A program made the position numbers and the translations under genes. Positions 46,971 through 55,432 of a stretch of 64,000 nt of DNA are shown here, piece by piece (the stretch's first letter is position 1; each line of letters begins with the position of its first letter). Where the stretch lies: assembly GCA_937911045.1 (NCBI GenBank), contig CALEPX010000021.1, positions 62,001 through 126,000 of the forward strand, written 5' to 3'. This stretch comes from an uncultured Fretibacterium sp. (lineage in GTDB: Bacteria > Synergistota > Synergistia > Synergistales > Aminobacteriaceae). The notes beneath the pieces are model-generated. The model made no database searches and was not told where the DNA came from. It saw only the letters and a list, made by a program, of their open reading frames with translations.

Positions 46971-47892
46971 AATTTGTCTTGCCCCGTTGGCAGGCGTAAA
47001 TATCGTAACAGTTCGGGAATTTTTCACGGAACTCGGAGCGGATTTCACGCACACAGAGATGATAAGCTGCGAAGGATTGGCGCGCAATAATCCCAAAACA
47101 TTCGAGATGCTGCGGATTTCGGAATTGGAATCGCCGCTGATAATTCAGGTTTTTGCTTCGAATGATGGCGTGCTGAAACTAGGTGTGAAAAGTCTGCTGA
47201 GATTTTTGGACGCAAATTTTCAGCGTGAGAAATTATTCGGGCTGGGAATTAACATGGCGTGTCCGATGCCGAAAGTCACGAAGAATGGCTCGGGCGCGGC
47301 GTTGTTGAGAAAACCTGACATTGCGGTTAAAATGGTCGAGAGCGTTTGTGAATTTGGGATTCCGGTTTGGGTGAAGATTCGCAAACTTGAAAATTCGCGC
47401 GATACTCTTGAACTCGTTGGGAAAATTTTGTCTGCCGGAGCGAGTAATATTTGCATTCACGGACGGACTCAGGCGCAAAGATACTCTGGAATTGCGGACA
47501 AGAAAATAATTCTCGAAGCTGTGAGAAATTTCGGCGGGGAAAAAATTTCAGCGAGTGGCGACGTGTGGGGGATTGAGGACGTTGACGAATATGTTTCGTA
47601 CGGCTGCGATTGCGTGATGATTGCTCGTGGTGCGATTGCGAATCCGTGGCTGTTTTGCGAAATTCGCGGCATGAATAAATCCCGTGCTGAGAAAATTGCG
47701 GATATATTGCGTCTTGCTGAACGGACGAAGAATTTTCTCGGGGAACACAAATCGCTCGTTACACTTAAGAAATTCTCGTTGAGTTTGATGCGTGGATTCG
47801 AAGGGGGTGCAGACTTACGCGACAAAATTTGCAAATCCAGAAATTATGACGAAGCTGTGAATATTTTGATAGGGGGGAAAATTGAATCATGA
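46963..47892 (+). CDS. dus: tRNA-dihydrouridine synthase
   Basis: A 309-residue FMN enzyme that reduces uridines in tRNA. It is a TIM barrel with APLAGVNIVTVREF at the start, the catalytic Cys in NMACPMPKVTKNGSGAALL near residue 94, and the FMN-phosphate region IHGRTQAQRYSG with ASGDVWGIEDVDEYVSYGCDCVMIARGA. It sits between coaX and the TSCPD gene in a tight overlapping operon. Confidence 0.92.
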   Translation: MPRICLAPLAGVNIVTVREFFTELGADFTHTEMISCEGLARNNPKTFEMLRISELESPLIIQVFASNDGVLKLGVKSLLRFLDANFQREKLFGLGINMACPMPKVTKNGSGAALLRKPDIAVKMVESVCEFGIPVWVKIRKLENSRDTLELVGKILSAGASNICIHGRTQAQRYSGIADKKIILEAVRNFGGEKISASGDVWGIEDVDEYVSYGCDCVMIARGAIANPWLFCEIRGMNKSRAEKIADILRLAERTKNFLGEHKSLVTLKKFSLSLMRGFEGGADLRDKICKSRNYDEAVNILIGGKIES

Positions 47893-48140
47893 AGAAAATC
47901 GAGTACATGACCAGCGGCACTTGTGCGAAGAAAATCGAGTTTGAACTTGACGATGAAAGTAAGTTACATAACGTGCAATTCTTCGGAGGCTGTCCGGGGA
48001 ATCTGGCTGCGATTCCGAAAATCATCGAGGGCATGGACGCGTCGAAAGTTGCAGGACTTTTGAAGGGCAATCCGTGCGGAAATCGCGGAACATCTTGTGC
48101 GGATCAGCTGGCGATTGCGATTGAGAAGGCGATTGCGTAA
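47889..48140 (+). CDS. TSCPD domain protein (TIGR03905-like)
   Basis: An 83-residue protein consisting of one TSCPD domain: YMTSGTCAKKIEFELD, FFGGCPGNLAAIPKIIEGM and NPCGNRGTSCADQLAIAIEKA. The domain is also found at the C-terminus of some ribonucleotide reductases. The conserved Cys residues suggest metal binding; the function is unknown. It overlaps dus by 4 bp, and the leu promoter begins six bases after its stop. Confidence 0.88.
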   Translation: MKKIEYMTSGTCAKKIEFELDDESKLHNVQFFGGCPGNLAAIPKIIEGMDASKVAGLLKGNPCGNRGTSCADQLAIAIEKAIA

Positions 48141-48146
48141 AATTTT

Positions 48147-48175
48147 TTGACACGGGAAAATTTTGCTGTTAGAAT
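48147..48175 (+). promoter_or_regulatory. Promoter of the leucine operon
   Basis: Consensus TTGACA (48147-48152), exactly 17 bp, then TAGAAT (48170-48175). A second TTGACA at about 48201 has no matching -10 element. Confidence 0.85.
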
Positions 48176-48245
48176 TGCGTGTCGAAATAATAATTCATAG
48201 TTTGACACAGAAATTAATTTTCAGAAAGGAGATTCGTAGATAGAT

Positions 48246-48356
48246 ATGTTAGATATGTTAGATATTACGAGAGACGTAATTTTTACACTCGCACTACTTG
48301 CACTAGCTCTAAATTTGAGGGAATGCACTGCGGATCTCCGTGTGTATGCTGTCTAG
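48246..48356 (+). CDS. leuL: leu operon leader peptide
   Basis: A 36-residue ORF in the leader of leuA. Residues 15-24 read LALLALALNL, six leucine codons in ten, three of them the rare CTA. AAAGGAGA lies 14 bases before the ATG. The stop is followed by a hairpin and then a strong terminator, the arrangement of ribosome-mediated attenuation by leucine starvation. The short MLDMLD start is a 9-bp tandem repeat in the DNA. Confidence 0.85.
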   Translation: MLDMLDITRDVIFTLALLALALNLRECTADLRVYAV

Positions 48357-48365
48357 TGCAGTGTA
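48324..48365 (+). promoter_or_regulatory. Pause-type hairpin overlapping the end of the leu leader ORF
   Basis: TGCACTGC (48324-48331) pairs with GCAGTGTA (48358-48365), 8 bp with one G-U, around the last codons of the leader peptide. This is the usual place of the 1:2 pause hairpin in amino-acid attenuators. Confidence 0.6.
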
Positions 48366-48389
48366 CGTGTTCAGGAAAGCAATTTTCAA

Positions 48390-48430
48390 GGGAGGTCTGA
48401 TTTGTGAAAGAATCAAGCCTCTCTTTTTTT
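48390..48430 (+). terminator. Leucine attenuator terminator
   Basis: A 13-position stem (GGGAGGTCTGATT with AATCAAGCCTCTC, one mismatch and two G-U) followed by seven T, 42 bases before the leuA start. It would stop transcription when leucyl-tRNA is plentiful. Confidence 0.88.
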
Positions 48431-48471
48431 AAGCGTTTTAAGCAATAATTTTTCAGGAGGAAATTTCAGGT

Positions 48472-50007
48472 ATGAAACGAGTAAAGATTTTTGACACGAC
48501 GTTACGTGACGGTGAACAATCCCCGGGTTGTTCGATGAATTTGAGCGAGAAGATAATCATTGCGCGACAGCTTGAGAAATTGGGCGTTGATATTATCGAA
48601 GCGGGCTTTGCGATTGCGTCACCGATGGATTTCAAGTCCGTTCAGACGATTGCGTCGAGTGTTTCGGAAATAACAGTTGCGAGTTTGGCACGCGCTAATA
48701 AGAAAGACATTGATTGTGCGTGGGACGCTGTGAAGAATGCGAATCACCCGAGGATTCACGTATTTTTAGCGACGAGTGACGTTCACATGCAGTACAAATT
48801 ACGCATGACACGTGAACAGGTTTTGCAGACGATTTCGGATATGACGGCTTATGCGAAATCGAAATGTGCTGACATAGAATTTTCTGCTGAGGACGCTTCG
48901 AGATCTGATCGGGAATTTTTGGCGAAATGTTTTTCGAACGCGATTGCTGCCGGAGCTACGACTATTAACGTTCCGGATACTGTCGGCTATTCAACACCGC
49001 AGGAAATGGGAGATTTGATCTCGTACTTGATGGAACATGTTGAGGGAATCGCGAATGTTGACGTTTCGGTTCACTGTCATAATGATCTCGGAATGGGAGT
49101 CGCAAATTCGCTCGCATGTGTCAAAGCCGGAGCAACTCAGGTCGAATGTACTGTGAACGGGATCGGTGAACGCGCCGGTAACGCCTCACTCGAAGAAATC
49201 GTCATGGCAATCAGAACGCGCCGTGATTTTTATGACGCAGACACGAATATAGACACTCGACAAATTTACAAGTCCAGCAAATTATTAAGCAACATAATCG
49301 GAGTTCCGATTTCACCGACGAAGCCAATAGTTGGAGCGAACGCTTTTGCACACGAAGCCGGCATTCACCAGCACGGAGTTATTAATAATGCGCAAACTTA
49401 CGAGATTATGAATCCTGACGAGATCGGCGTTCCACACAGGGCGTTAGTTTTGGGCAAGCATTCTGGTAAACACGCGTTACGTGAAAGACTTGAGACGATG
49501 GGCTACGAGATTAACGACGAACAGCTTGAGGACATTTTCACGAGATTCAAGAAACTTGCCGACCAGAAAAAAACTATCACAAGTTCGGATCTCGAAGCAT
49601 TGACGCTGTATCATTCTGGGATTGTGCGTGATGAGCGCGAAGAATCTGCGAGTACGTGCCAAGTTATCAGCCACACAATTAACTCGTCAAAAGAAGCTCC
49701 GAAAATTGCTTACGTGAAAATCAAGCGCGATGATGAAGTTCTTGACGGTGTAGCAATGGGTGCTGGACCATTAGATGCTGCGTTCAAGGCGATAAATAAC
49801 ATGCTTGGGACTGACGCGCGGCTTGAAGATTTCTCTGTTCGGGCTGTAACTGACGGGGAAGATTCAATCGGTGAAGCTGTCGTGAAGATTTCGAGCGTGA
49901 GTACCGGTGAGAATTACACGGGAACTGGAATTTCGACGGACATAATCGAAGCCTCGTTGCAAGCGTACGTGAACGGTATCAACAAGATGTTCGAGGAGTC
50001 AAGATAG
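48472..50007 (+). CDS. leuA: 2-isopropylmalate synthase
   Basis: A 511-residue enzyme that condenses acetyl-CoA with 2-oxoisovalerate, the first committed step of leucine synthesis. The catalytic barrel starts DTTLRDGEQSPG and includes the metal site SVHCHNDLGMGVANSLA and GERAGNASLEEI. The C-terminal regulatory domain (about residues 370-511), including GISTDIIEASLQAYVNGINK, is present, so feedback inhibition by leucine is expected. The SD is AGGAGGAAA. Confidence 0.95.
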   Translation: MKRVKIFDTTLRDGEQSPGCSMNLSEKIIIARQLEKLGVDIIEAGFAIASPMDFKSVQTIASSVSEITVASLARANKKDIDCAWDAVKNANHPRIHVFLATSDVHMQYKLRMTREQVLQTISDMTAYAKSKCADIEFSAEDASRSDREFLAKCFSNAIAAGATTINVPDTVGYSTPQEMGDLISYLMEHVEGIANVDVSVHCHNDLGMGVANSLACVKAGATQVECTVNGIGERAGNASLEEIVMAIRTRRDFYDADTNIDTRQIYKSSKLLSNIIGVPISPTKPIVGANAFAHEAGIHQHGVINNAQTYEIMNPDEIGVPHRALVLGKHSGKHALRERLETMGYEINDEQLEDIFTRFKKLADQKKTITSSDLEALTLYHSGIVRDEREESASTCQVISHTINSSKEAPKIAYVKIKRDDEVLDGVAMGAGPLDAAFKAINNMLGTDARLEDFSVRAVTDGEDSIGEAVVKISSVSTGENYTGTGISTDIIEASLQAYVNGINKMFEESR

Positions 50008-50020
50008 AACGCGATAAATT

Positions 50021-50049
50021 TTGCAGGATATTACACGATGATATAAAAT
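50021..50049 (+). promoter_or_regulatory. Internal promoter between leuA and leuC
   Basis: TTGCAG (50021-50026), 17 bp, then TAAAAT (50044-50049). It would start RNA near 50056, ahead of the small-ORF element and leuCDB, downstream of the leucine attenuator. Confidence 0.6.
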
Positions 50050-50066
50050 AATCGCTAAAGGCAGGG

Positions 50067-50321
50067 TCACGCGTATCTGGCGTGAGGGGGTGCTATGGGT
50101 GCCTCTGAGTACGTAACAGGAAAGGAGGTGGTATAAAGTGAAAGAGATGACAAAACTCGTACGAGAACTTACTAATTTCGTACGAGCCGTCGCGGAGTTA
50201 ATCCGCCTAATCAAATCACTTTAAGTTTTCCACCGTTCGGGTTGTAAGTCCGAGGTGGGATAACGGCCCAACTTCGGCAACCCGATATAACTAGTGTCAC
50301 TCTACCCTGTCGGGGTGGCAC
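50067..50321 (+). ncRNA. Structured RNA element with small ORF between leuA and leuC
   Basis: About 255 bases of dense structure in a 384-base spacer. A TCACGC/GCGTGA hairpin (50067-50085) comes first, then a GTG-started ORF with a perfect SD. A hairpin CCACC..TCGG / CCGA..GGTGG (50230-50258) follows. TCGGGTTG (50237-50244) can instead pair fully with CAACCCGA (50278-50285), so the two folds exclude each other. A last hairpin (50294-50321, GTGTCAC with GTGGCAC and an inner CCC/GGG) ends before ATTTATAT, a poor U tract. I know no Rfam family that fits. It could be a mobile micro-element, a cis-regulator of leuCDB or a toxin-like unit. Confidence 0.6.
50138..50224 (+). CDS. Small cationic amphipathic peptide ORF, 28 residues
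   Basis: GTG start with AAAGGAGGTG at 50121-50130, the strongest SD in the window, at the ideal 7-base spacing. The peptide (KEMTKLVRELTNFVRAVAEL, then IRLIKSL) is a single amphipathic helix with six basic and three acidic residues. It has leucines and valines but not in a cluster, so it is not an obvious leucine leader. CTCGTACGAG and TTCGTACGAG occur as near-palindromic copies inside the frame. No family is recognised with confidence. Confidence 0.6.
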   Translation: MKEMTKLVRELTNFVRAVAELIRLIKSL

Positions 50322-50391
50322 ATTTATATCTGCGAGAATTATATCATGAGCGCATTATCTTGAGAAATTTTGTGAGGGGGAATTTTTGAAA

Positions 50392-51666
50392 ATGGCAATG
50401 ACGATGACTCAGAAAATTTTGGCAGGTCACGCTGATCTGGATGAAGTACACGCAGGGCAGTTGATTCAGGCGAAATTAGATCTGGTTTTGGGAAATGATA
50501 TTACGACACCGGTTGCGATTAACGAGTTTAACGCGGCGGGCTTCGAGAAAATTTTTGACAAGTCACGCGTAGTATTCGTGATGGATCATTTCACGCCGAA
50601 TAAAGATATTAAGTCAGCAACTCAGTGTAAGCAATGCAGAGTTTTCGCGAAAAAATTCGGTCTTGAGAATTTCTTCGACGTTGGCACAATGGGAATCGAA
50701 CACGCGCTTTTGCCTGAACAGGGACTTGTCGCACCTGGAGACGCGGTTATCGGAGCAGATTCGCACACGTGTACGTACGGAGCTTTGGGAGCATTTTCAA
50801 CCGGAGTTGGCTCGACTGATATGGGAGCAGCTATGGCTGTAGGCTACACTTGGTTCAAAGTTCCGGCTGCTATAAAAGTAAACGTAACCGGACATAAGCG
50901 CAAATATGTTTCTGGCAAGGACGTAATCTTGACGCTAATCGGCATTACCGGAGTTGACGGAGCGTTGTATAAATCTCTGGAATTTTCGGGTGACGGCTTG
51001 AAAGAATTAACGATGGCTGACAGACTTACGATTTCGAACATGGCTATCGAGGCTGGAGCTAAAAACGGAATCTTTCCGGTTGATGACGTTACGAAAGAAT
51101 ATCTGAACGGCAGGCTCAAGCGCAAATACGAAGCATTTTACCCTGACGATGACGCAGAATATGAGCGCGTGATAAATCTGAATCTTGACGAGATTGACTG
51201 CACAGTTGCATTCCCGCATTTACCAGAGAACGCCAGACCAGCAAAATCTCCAGAGAGCAAAAATATTCGCATTGACCAAATCGTTATTGGCTCGTGCACG
51301 AACGGCAAAATCGAGGACATGCAGGCTGCTGCGGAAATTTTCAAGTTATCGGGGCGGAAATTATCTGACGGTGTTCGCGGAATAATTATCCCTGCAACTC
51401 AGAGCGTATATCGTGAATGTATAAAGCGCGGCTACACGGAAATATTTCTGGACGCTGGCTGCGTAGTTTCGACACCGACGTGCGGACCGTGTTTGGGAGG
51501 ACACATGGGTTGCTTGGCTGCCGGTGAGAGATGCGTTTCGACTACGAACAGGAATTTTGTCGGCAGAATGGGACACGTTGACAGCGAAGTTTATTTAGCG
51601 TCACCAGCAGTTGCGGCAGCGTCTGGGATTGCCGGACATATTGCACACCCTGAGGAGGTCATGTAA
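50392..51666 (+). CDS. leuC: 3-isopropylmalate dehydratase large subunit
   Basis: A 424-residue aconitase-family subunit that isomerises 2- to 3-isopropylmalate with LeuD. The [4Fe-4S] ligands are in GSCTNGK and [11 protein letters not shown], with [24 protein letters not shown] earlier. It is the short, archaeal/homoaconitase-like class (about 420 residues). ATG 50392 is preferred, with GAGGGGGAA upstream; a TTG at 50386 is also in frame. Confidence 0.94.
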   Translation: MAMTMTQKILAGHADLDEVHAGQLIQAKLDLVLGNDITTPVAINEFNAAGFEKIFDKSRVVFVMDHFTPNKDIKSATQCKQCRVFAKKFGLENFFDVGTMGIEHALLPEQGLVAPGDAVIGADSHTCTYGALGAFSTGVGSTDMGAAMAVGYTWFKVPAAIKVNVTGHKRKYVSGKDVILTLIGITGVDGALYKSLEFSGDGLKELTMADRLTISNMAIEAGAKNGIFPVDDVTKEYLNGRLKRKYEAFYPDDDAEYERVINLNLDEIDCTVAFPHLPENARPAKSPESKNIRIDQIVIGSCTNGKIEDMQAAAEIFKLSGRKLSDGVRGIIIPATQSVYRECIKRGYTEIFLDAGCVVSTPTCGPCLGGHMGCLAAGERCVSTTNRNFVGRMGHVDSEVYLASPAVAAASGIAGHIAHPEEVM

Positions 51667-51668
51667 AA

Positions 51669-52148
51669 ATGCGAGTTCATAAATACGGAGATCATGTTGA
51701 TACGGACGTAATAATCCCTGCGAGATATTTGGCAAGTCAGGACGAGAAAGAATTAGCGTCGCATTGCATGGAAGATATTGACAGGGATTTTCACGCGAAA
51801 GTCAAATCCGGTGATGTTATCGTCGCGGGATTGAATTTTGGCTGCGGTTCAAGCCGTGAACATGCGCCTGTTGCGATTAAAGCGTCTGGAATTAAGTGCG
51901 TAATTGCGAAGAGTTTTGCGCGAATATTTTACAGGAACGCTATAAATATCGGGCTTGCGATTCTTGAATGCCCCGAAGCTGCTGAGAATATTCAGGATAA
52001 TGACGAGCTGGAAATTAATTTCGACACGGGCTTGATAGTAGACAAGACTCAGAACAGGAATTTTCATGCTGAACCGTTCCCGGAGTTTATCAAGAAAATG
52101 ATCGAGGACGGCGGATTGATGAAGTCGTTACGCGCTAAGAAAGCATAA
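51669..52148 (+). CDS. leuD: 3-isopropylmalate dehydratase small subunit
   Basis: A 159-residue swivel domain that completes the dehydratase. It has [16 protein letters not shown] and the substrate-binding [12 protein letters not shown] loop, then [12 protein letters not shown]. It starts 2 bases after leuC, and its SD (GAGGAGGTCATG) overlaps the leuC stop. Confidence 0.95.
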   Translation: MRVHKYGDHVDTDVIIPARYLASQDEKELASHCMEDIDRDFHAKVKSGDVIVAGLNFGCGSSREHAPVAIKASGIKCVIAKSFARIFYRNAINIGLAILECPEAAENIQDNDELEINFDTGLIVDKTQNRNFHAEPFPEFIKKMIEDGGLMKSLRAKKA

Positions 52149-52181
52149 TTTCGCATAAATTCGAAAGGAGAATTAATAAAC

Positions 52182-53252
52182 ATGAGCAAGAGAAGTGTGG
52201 CAGTAATTCCCGGTGACGGAATCGGTCCTGAAGTTATCGGAGCTGCGTTGAAAGTTCTGGAGAAAGTTTCGCCGAATAAGTTCGATTTTCAGGAAGTCGC
52301 CATGGGTGGTAACGCGATTGACAAATACGGAGAGCCTTTACCAGCTGCGAGTTTGAAGACTTGTCAGAATGCTGAAGCTACGTTACTCGGAGCGGTTGGC
52401 GGTCCTAAGTGGGATAACGTTTCGCCGGAGATTAGACCTGAGCGCGGATTATTGGGAGTTCGTGCCGGGCTTGAAGTCTTCGCGAATATCAGACCTGCGA
52501 GAATTTTCCAGCCGTTAGCTTCGGCGTGTCCGTTGAGAAAAGATATTGCCGAGAAGGGAATCGATTTCATAATCGTGCGTGAATTGACGGGCGGAATTTA
52601 TTTCGGCGAACACAAAGCATTCGAGATTAACGGTGAGCGTGCGGCGAGCGATTTGATGCAGTACACAGAACACGAGATTCGCAGGATTGCACACGTTGCT
52701 TTCAAAATGGCGATGGGGCGCAGAAAAATATTAACGTCTGTTGATAAAGCGAATATTTTGACTAGTTCTAGATTGTGGCGCGATGTTGTGAACGAAGTTG
52801 CGAAAGAATATCCTGAAGTGAAAGTGAATCATCTTTATGTTGATAACGCGTCGATGCAGTTAATTCGAGTTCCCAGTGAATTTGACGTGATAGTTACGGA
52901 AAATACTTTCGGGGATATTTTGTCGGACGAAGCCAGCCAGATTGTCGGATCTATCGGCATGATCCCGAGCGCAAGTCTGGGTGATAACAATCGCGGACTT
53001 TACGAGCCAATTCACGGTTCAGCTCCGGATATTGCTGGACAGGACAAGGCGAATCCAATCGGGACGATTTTGGCAGCAGCTATGATGTTGCGATACAGTT
53101 TCGATATGTCAAAAGAAGCGGATTTAATCGAGAACGCAGTCGATGAAGTTCTGAAGGAAGGCTGGAGAACCGGAGATATTTACACGGATTCAGAACACGA
53201 GAATTTGATCGGCGGCAAGAAAATGTGTGACGTGATAATCTCGCACCTGTAA
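52182..53252 (+). CDS. leuB: 3-isopropylmalate dehydrogenase
   Basis: A 356-residue NAD-dependent beta-decarboxylating dehydrogenase that yields 2-oxoisocaproate. It has the N-terminal IPGDGIGPEV, the catalytic RELTGGIYFG (Tyr), KANILTSSRLWR (Lys) and NTFGDILSDEASQIVGSIGM metal site. AAAGGAGAA precedes the ATG. It is the last leu gene here; no ilv genes are in the window. Confidence 0.96.
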   Translation: MSKRSVAVIPGDGIGPEVIGAALKVLEKVSPNKFDFQEVAMGGNAIDKYGEPLPAASLKTCQNAEATLLGAVGGPKWDNVSPEIRPERGLLGVRAGLEVFANIRPARIFQPLASACPLRKDIAEKGIDFIIVRELTGGIYFGEHKAFEINGERAASDLMQYTEHEIRRIAHVAFKMAMGRRKILTSVDKANILTSSRLWRDVVNEVAKEYPEVKVNHLYVDNASMQLIRVPSEFDVIVTENTFGDILSDEASQIVGSIGMIPSASLGDNNRGLYEPIHGSAPDIAGQDKANPIGTILAAAMMLRYSFDMSKEADLIENAVDEVLKEGWRTGDIYTDSEHENLIGGKKMCDVIISHL

Positions 53253-53273
53253 AATCAAAACGGAAATTAATCG

Positions 53274-53297
53274 CCCTCTCGAAATTGCTCGGGAGGG
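53274..53297 (+). terminator. Terminator between leuB and guaB
   Basis: CCCTCTCGA pairs with TCGGGAGGG (9 bp, one G-U) around AATTGC. The T tract is weak (TTGGTTAT). leuB and guaB converge here. Confidence 0.6.
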
Positions 53298-53309
53298 TTG
53301 GTTATAATA

Positions 53310-54821
53310 TTATTTCGTGCGTCGGATTGCTTCTTTAGTGATTACGTCGTGCGCTCCGCCTTCCATTAGAGTAATCGGTGACACAAGCGTGATTTTTGCT
53401 CTCTCACGTAATTCCGGGATTGTCAATGCGCCGCAGTTGCAGAGTGTAGACTTGATTTTGCTGAGAGTTTCGTTCAAGTTATCGCGCAAACTTCCAGCAT
53501 ATGGAACGTAACTGTCAACGCCTTCTTCGAATGATAGCTTGGTCTGAATCGAATCGCCCGAGTCATAACGCTGCCAATTTCTCGCGCGCGCTGAACCTTC
53601 ACCCCAATATTCTTTCACGTAATTGCCGTTGACCATGACTTTATTTGTCGGTGACTCGTCGAATCTCGCAAAATATCGTCCTAACATGCAAAAGTCCGCA
53701 CCCATCGCCAGAGCGAGTGTTATGTGATAGTCCATTACGATACCGCCATCTGAGCAAATCGGCACGTAAATTCCTGTTCTTTCGAAATATTCGTCGCGAG
53801 CTTTTGCAACTTCGATTACAGCCGTAGCCTGTCCGCGCCCAATGCCTTTAGCTTCACGAGTAATGCAGATCGATCCGCCGCCGATTCCGATCTTTATGAA
53901 ATCCGCGCCTGCTTCAGCCAAGAAATTGAAGCCGTCTGAATCAACAACGTTTCCTGCACCGACTTTCACATCATCGCCGTAATTTTTGCGAATCCAGCTT
54001 AGAGTTTTTCTCTGCCATTCAGTGAAGCCCTCGGACGAATCGATACATAACACGTCAACTCCAGCATTAATCAACGCCGGAACTCGTGATTCATAATCGC
54101 GCGTGTTAATTCCTGCTCCGGTCATGAAGCGTTTCTGAGCATCAAGCATTTCTAACGGATTCTCTTTGTGCATGTCGTAATCTTTCCTGAACACGAACGC
54201 TACCATGTTGCCATTGTCGTCAATAACCGGTAATTGATTCAGTTTATGCGTCCACAGAATATCATTTGCTTCACTCAGTGTTAAGCCGTCTTTTGCCGAA
54301 ATAACTTTGTCAATCGGTGTCATGAAATTCCGAACTTTTTCGTCAAGATTCATGCGGCTGATTCGATAATCGCGGCTCGTAATTATTCCCAGCAATTTCC
54401 CGTTTAAGCTGCCGTCCTGAGTTACTGCGACTGTCGTGTGTCCCGTAATTTCTTTCAGGGCGAGAACGTCAGCAAGAGTTTTATCCGGACTTATCGCAGA
54501 ATCATTCGCAACGAATCCTGCCTTGTATTTTTTCACGCGCTCTATCATTTCGACTTGTTGTTCGATTGGCTGAGAACAGTATATGAACGATAAGCCACCC
54601 TCACGCGCCAACGCTACAGCCATGCCGTCGTCTGAGACAGATTGCATTATCGCCGAGACAAACGGAATATTAATCGAGAGTTTAGGCTGCTCTCCCTTGC
54701 GAAATTTGCACAGCGGAGTTTTAAGAGATACGTTTGAAGGCACGCATTGTTCGGACGAATAATTCGGGATAAGCAAATATTCAGAGAATGTGTGCGAAGG
54801 ATCGTTATAATAATAAGCCAT
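53310..54821 (-). CDS. guaB: IMP dehydrogenase
   Basis: A 503-residue NAD-dependent enzyme that converts IMP to XMP on the way to GMP. The barrel carries the catalytic Cys in [20 protein letters not shown] near residue 315, then [23 protein letters not shown]. Two CBS domains lie at about residues 105-225. The active-site loop ([10 protein letters not shown]) differs from the common GPGSICTTR and marks a divergent clade. I start at MAYYYN (54821), with GAAGGAGA upstream. GMP reductase is excluded by the CBS insert and length. Confidence 0.9.
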   Translation of the reverse strand: MAYYYNDPSHTFSEYLLIPNYSSEQCVPSNVSLKTPLCKFRKGEQPKLSINIPFVSAIMQSVSDDGMAVALAREGGLSFIYCSQPIEQQVEMIERVKKYKAGFVANDSAISPDKTLADVLALKEITGHTTVAVTQDGSLNGKLLGIITSRDYRISRMNLDEKVRNFMTPIDKVISAKDGLTLSEANDILWTHKLNQLPVIDDNGNMVAFVFRKDYDMHKENPLEMLDAQKRFMTGAGINTRDYESRVPALINAGVDVLCIDSSEGFTEWQRKTLSWIRKNYGDDVKVGAGNVVDSDGFNFLAEAGADFIKIGIGGGSICITREAKGIGRGQATAVIEVAKARDEYFERTGIYVPICSDGGIVMDYHITLALAMGADFCMLGRYFARFDESPTNKVMVNGNYVKEYWGEGSARARNWQRYDSGDSIQTKLSFEEGVDSYVPYAGSLRDNLNETLSKIKSTLCNCGALTIPELRERAKITLVSPITLMEGGAHDVITKEAIRRTK

Positions 54822-54985
54822 TTGAAGTAAATATTCTCCTTCCTGAAAAATTTTGCTGATTATCATATCACACGTAGCAATTCAGAATTTTCGGATTATT
54901 TTCACGCACGGGATTTTTGTGTAAAATAACGCAGATTAGATACACACTCAGAAAAATTTTTAAGGCAGGTTTGGAATTTATACAC

Positions 54986-55426
54986 ATGTCGTCAAATATT
55001 CGTTGGGTTTCAGAAAAAGTTTCTCCTGAAGATTTACTGGCTCAGGCTCGTGAGGCCGCAAAACGCGCGTATGCTCCGTATTCGAAATATCACGTCGGAG
55101 CGGCGTTGCTGTTCGAGAATGACGAAATAATATTATCTTGCAACGTCGAGAATGCTTCGTACGGTGTCTCGATTTGTGCTGAACGTTCCGGAATTGTTAT
55201 CATGGTCTCGAAGGGAATGCGCAATCCGCTGGCAATAGCTGTCGTCGGTTCACATGAAGATCGCGATGATTATTTCCGGATTGAGTGTCCGCCGTGTGGA
55301 GCGTGTCGTCAGGTCTTAATGGAATTTAACACGAATATGCTCGTCGTCATGGCTTCGAAAAATGGCACGGAAATTTTTAAGTTGAAAGAATTATTGCCGC
55401 ACTCATTCACGCTCGAACACGAATAA
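54986..55426 (+). CDS. cdd: Cytidine deaminase
   Basis: A 146-residue zinc enzyme of pyrimidine salvage. The active site is NVENASYGVSICAERSG (zinc Cys and catalytic Glu; Cys replaces His of HAE-type enzymes, as in the tetrameric class) with PPCGACRQVL. An in-frame TTG at 54971 is better spaced from the AAGG SD and would add five residues. It begins a unit with era and recO. Confidence 0.9.
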   Translation: MSSNIRWVSEKVSPEDLLAQAREAAKRAYAPYSKYHVGAALLFENDEIILSCNVENASYGVSICAERSGIVIMVSKGMRNPLAIAVVGSHEDRDDYFRIECPPCGACRQVLMEFNTNMLVVMASKNGTEIFKLKELLPHSFTLEHE

Positions 55427-55432
55427 TTAATC

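Noticed and set aside
48201..48206. Second TTGACA as an alternative leu promoter
   Set aside because: No -10 hexamer at a workable distance; the upstream pair at 48147-48175 is complete.
50294..50330. T-box-like GGGTGGCAC near the end of the leuA-leuC element
   Set aside because: The T-box core needs AGGGTGGNACCGCG followed by a terminator and a stem I with a specifier loop; none of these is present.
50038..50347. Transposon-type terminal inverted repeats around the leuA-leuC element
   Set aside because: The 9-bp match is short, AT-rich and overlaps the -10 region; no target-site duplication was found, so it is mentioned only as a weak hint.
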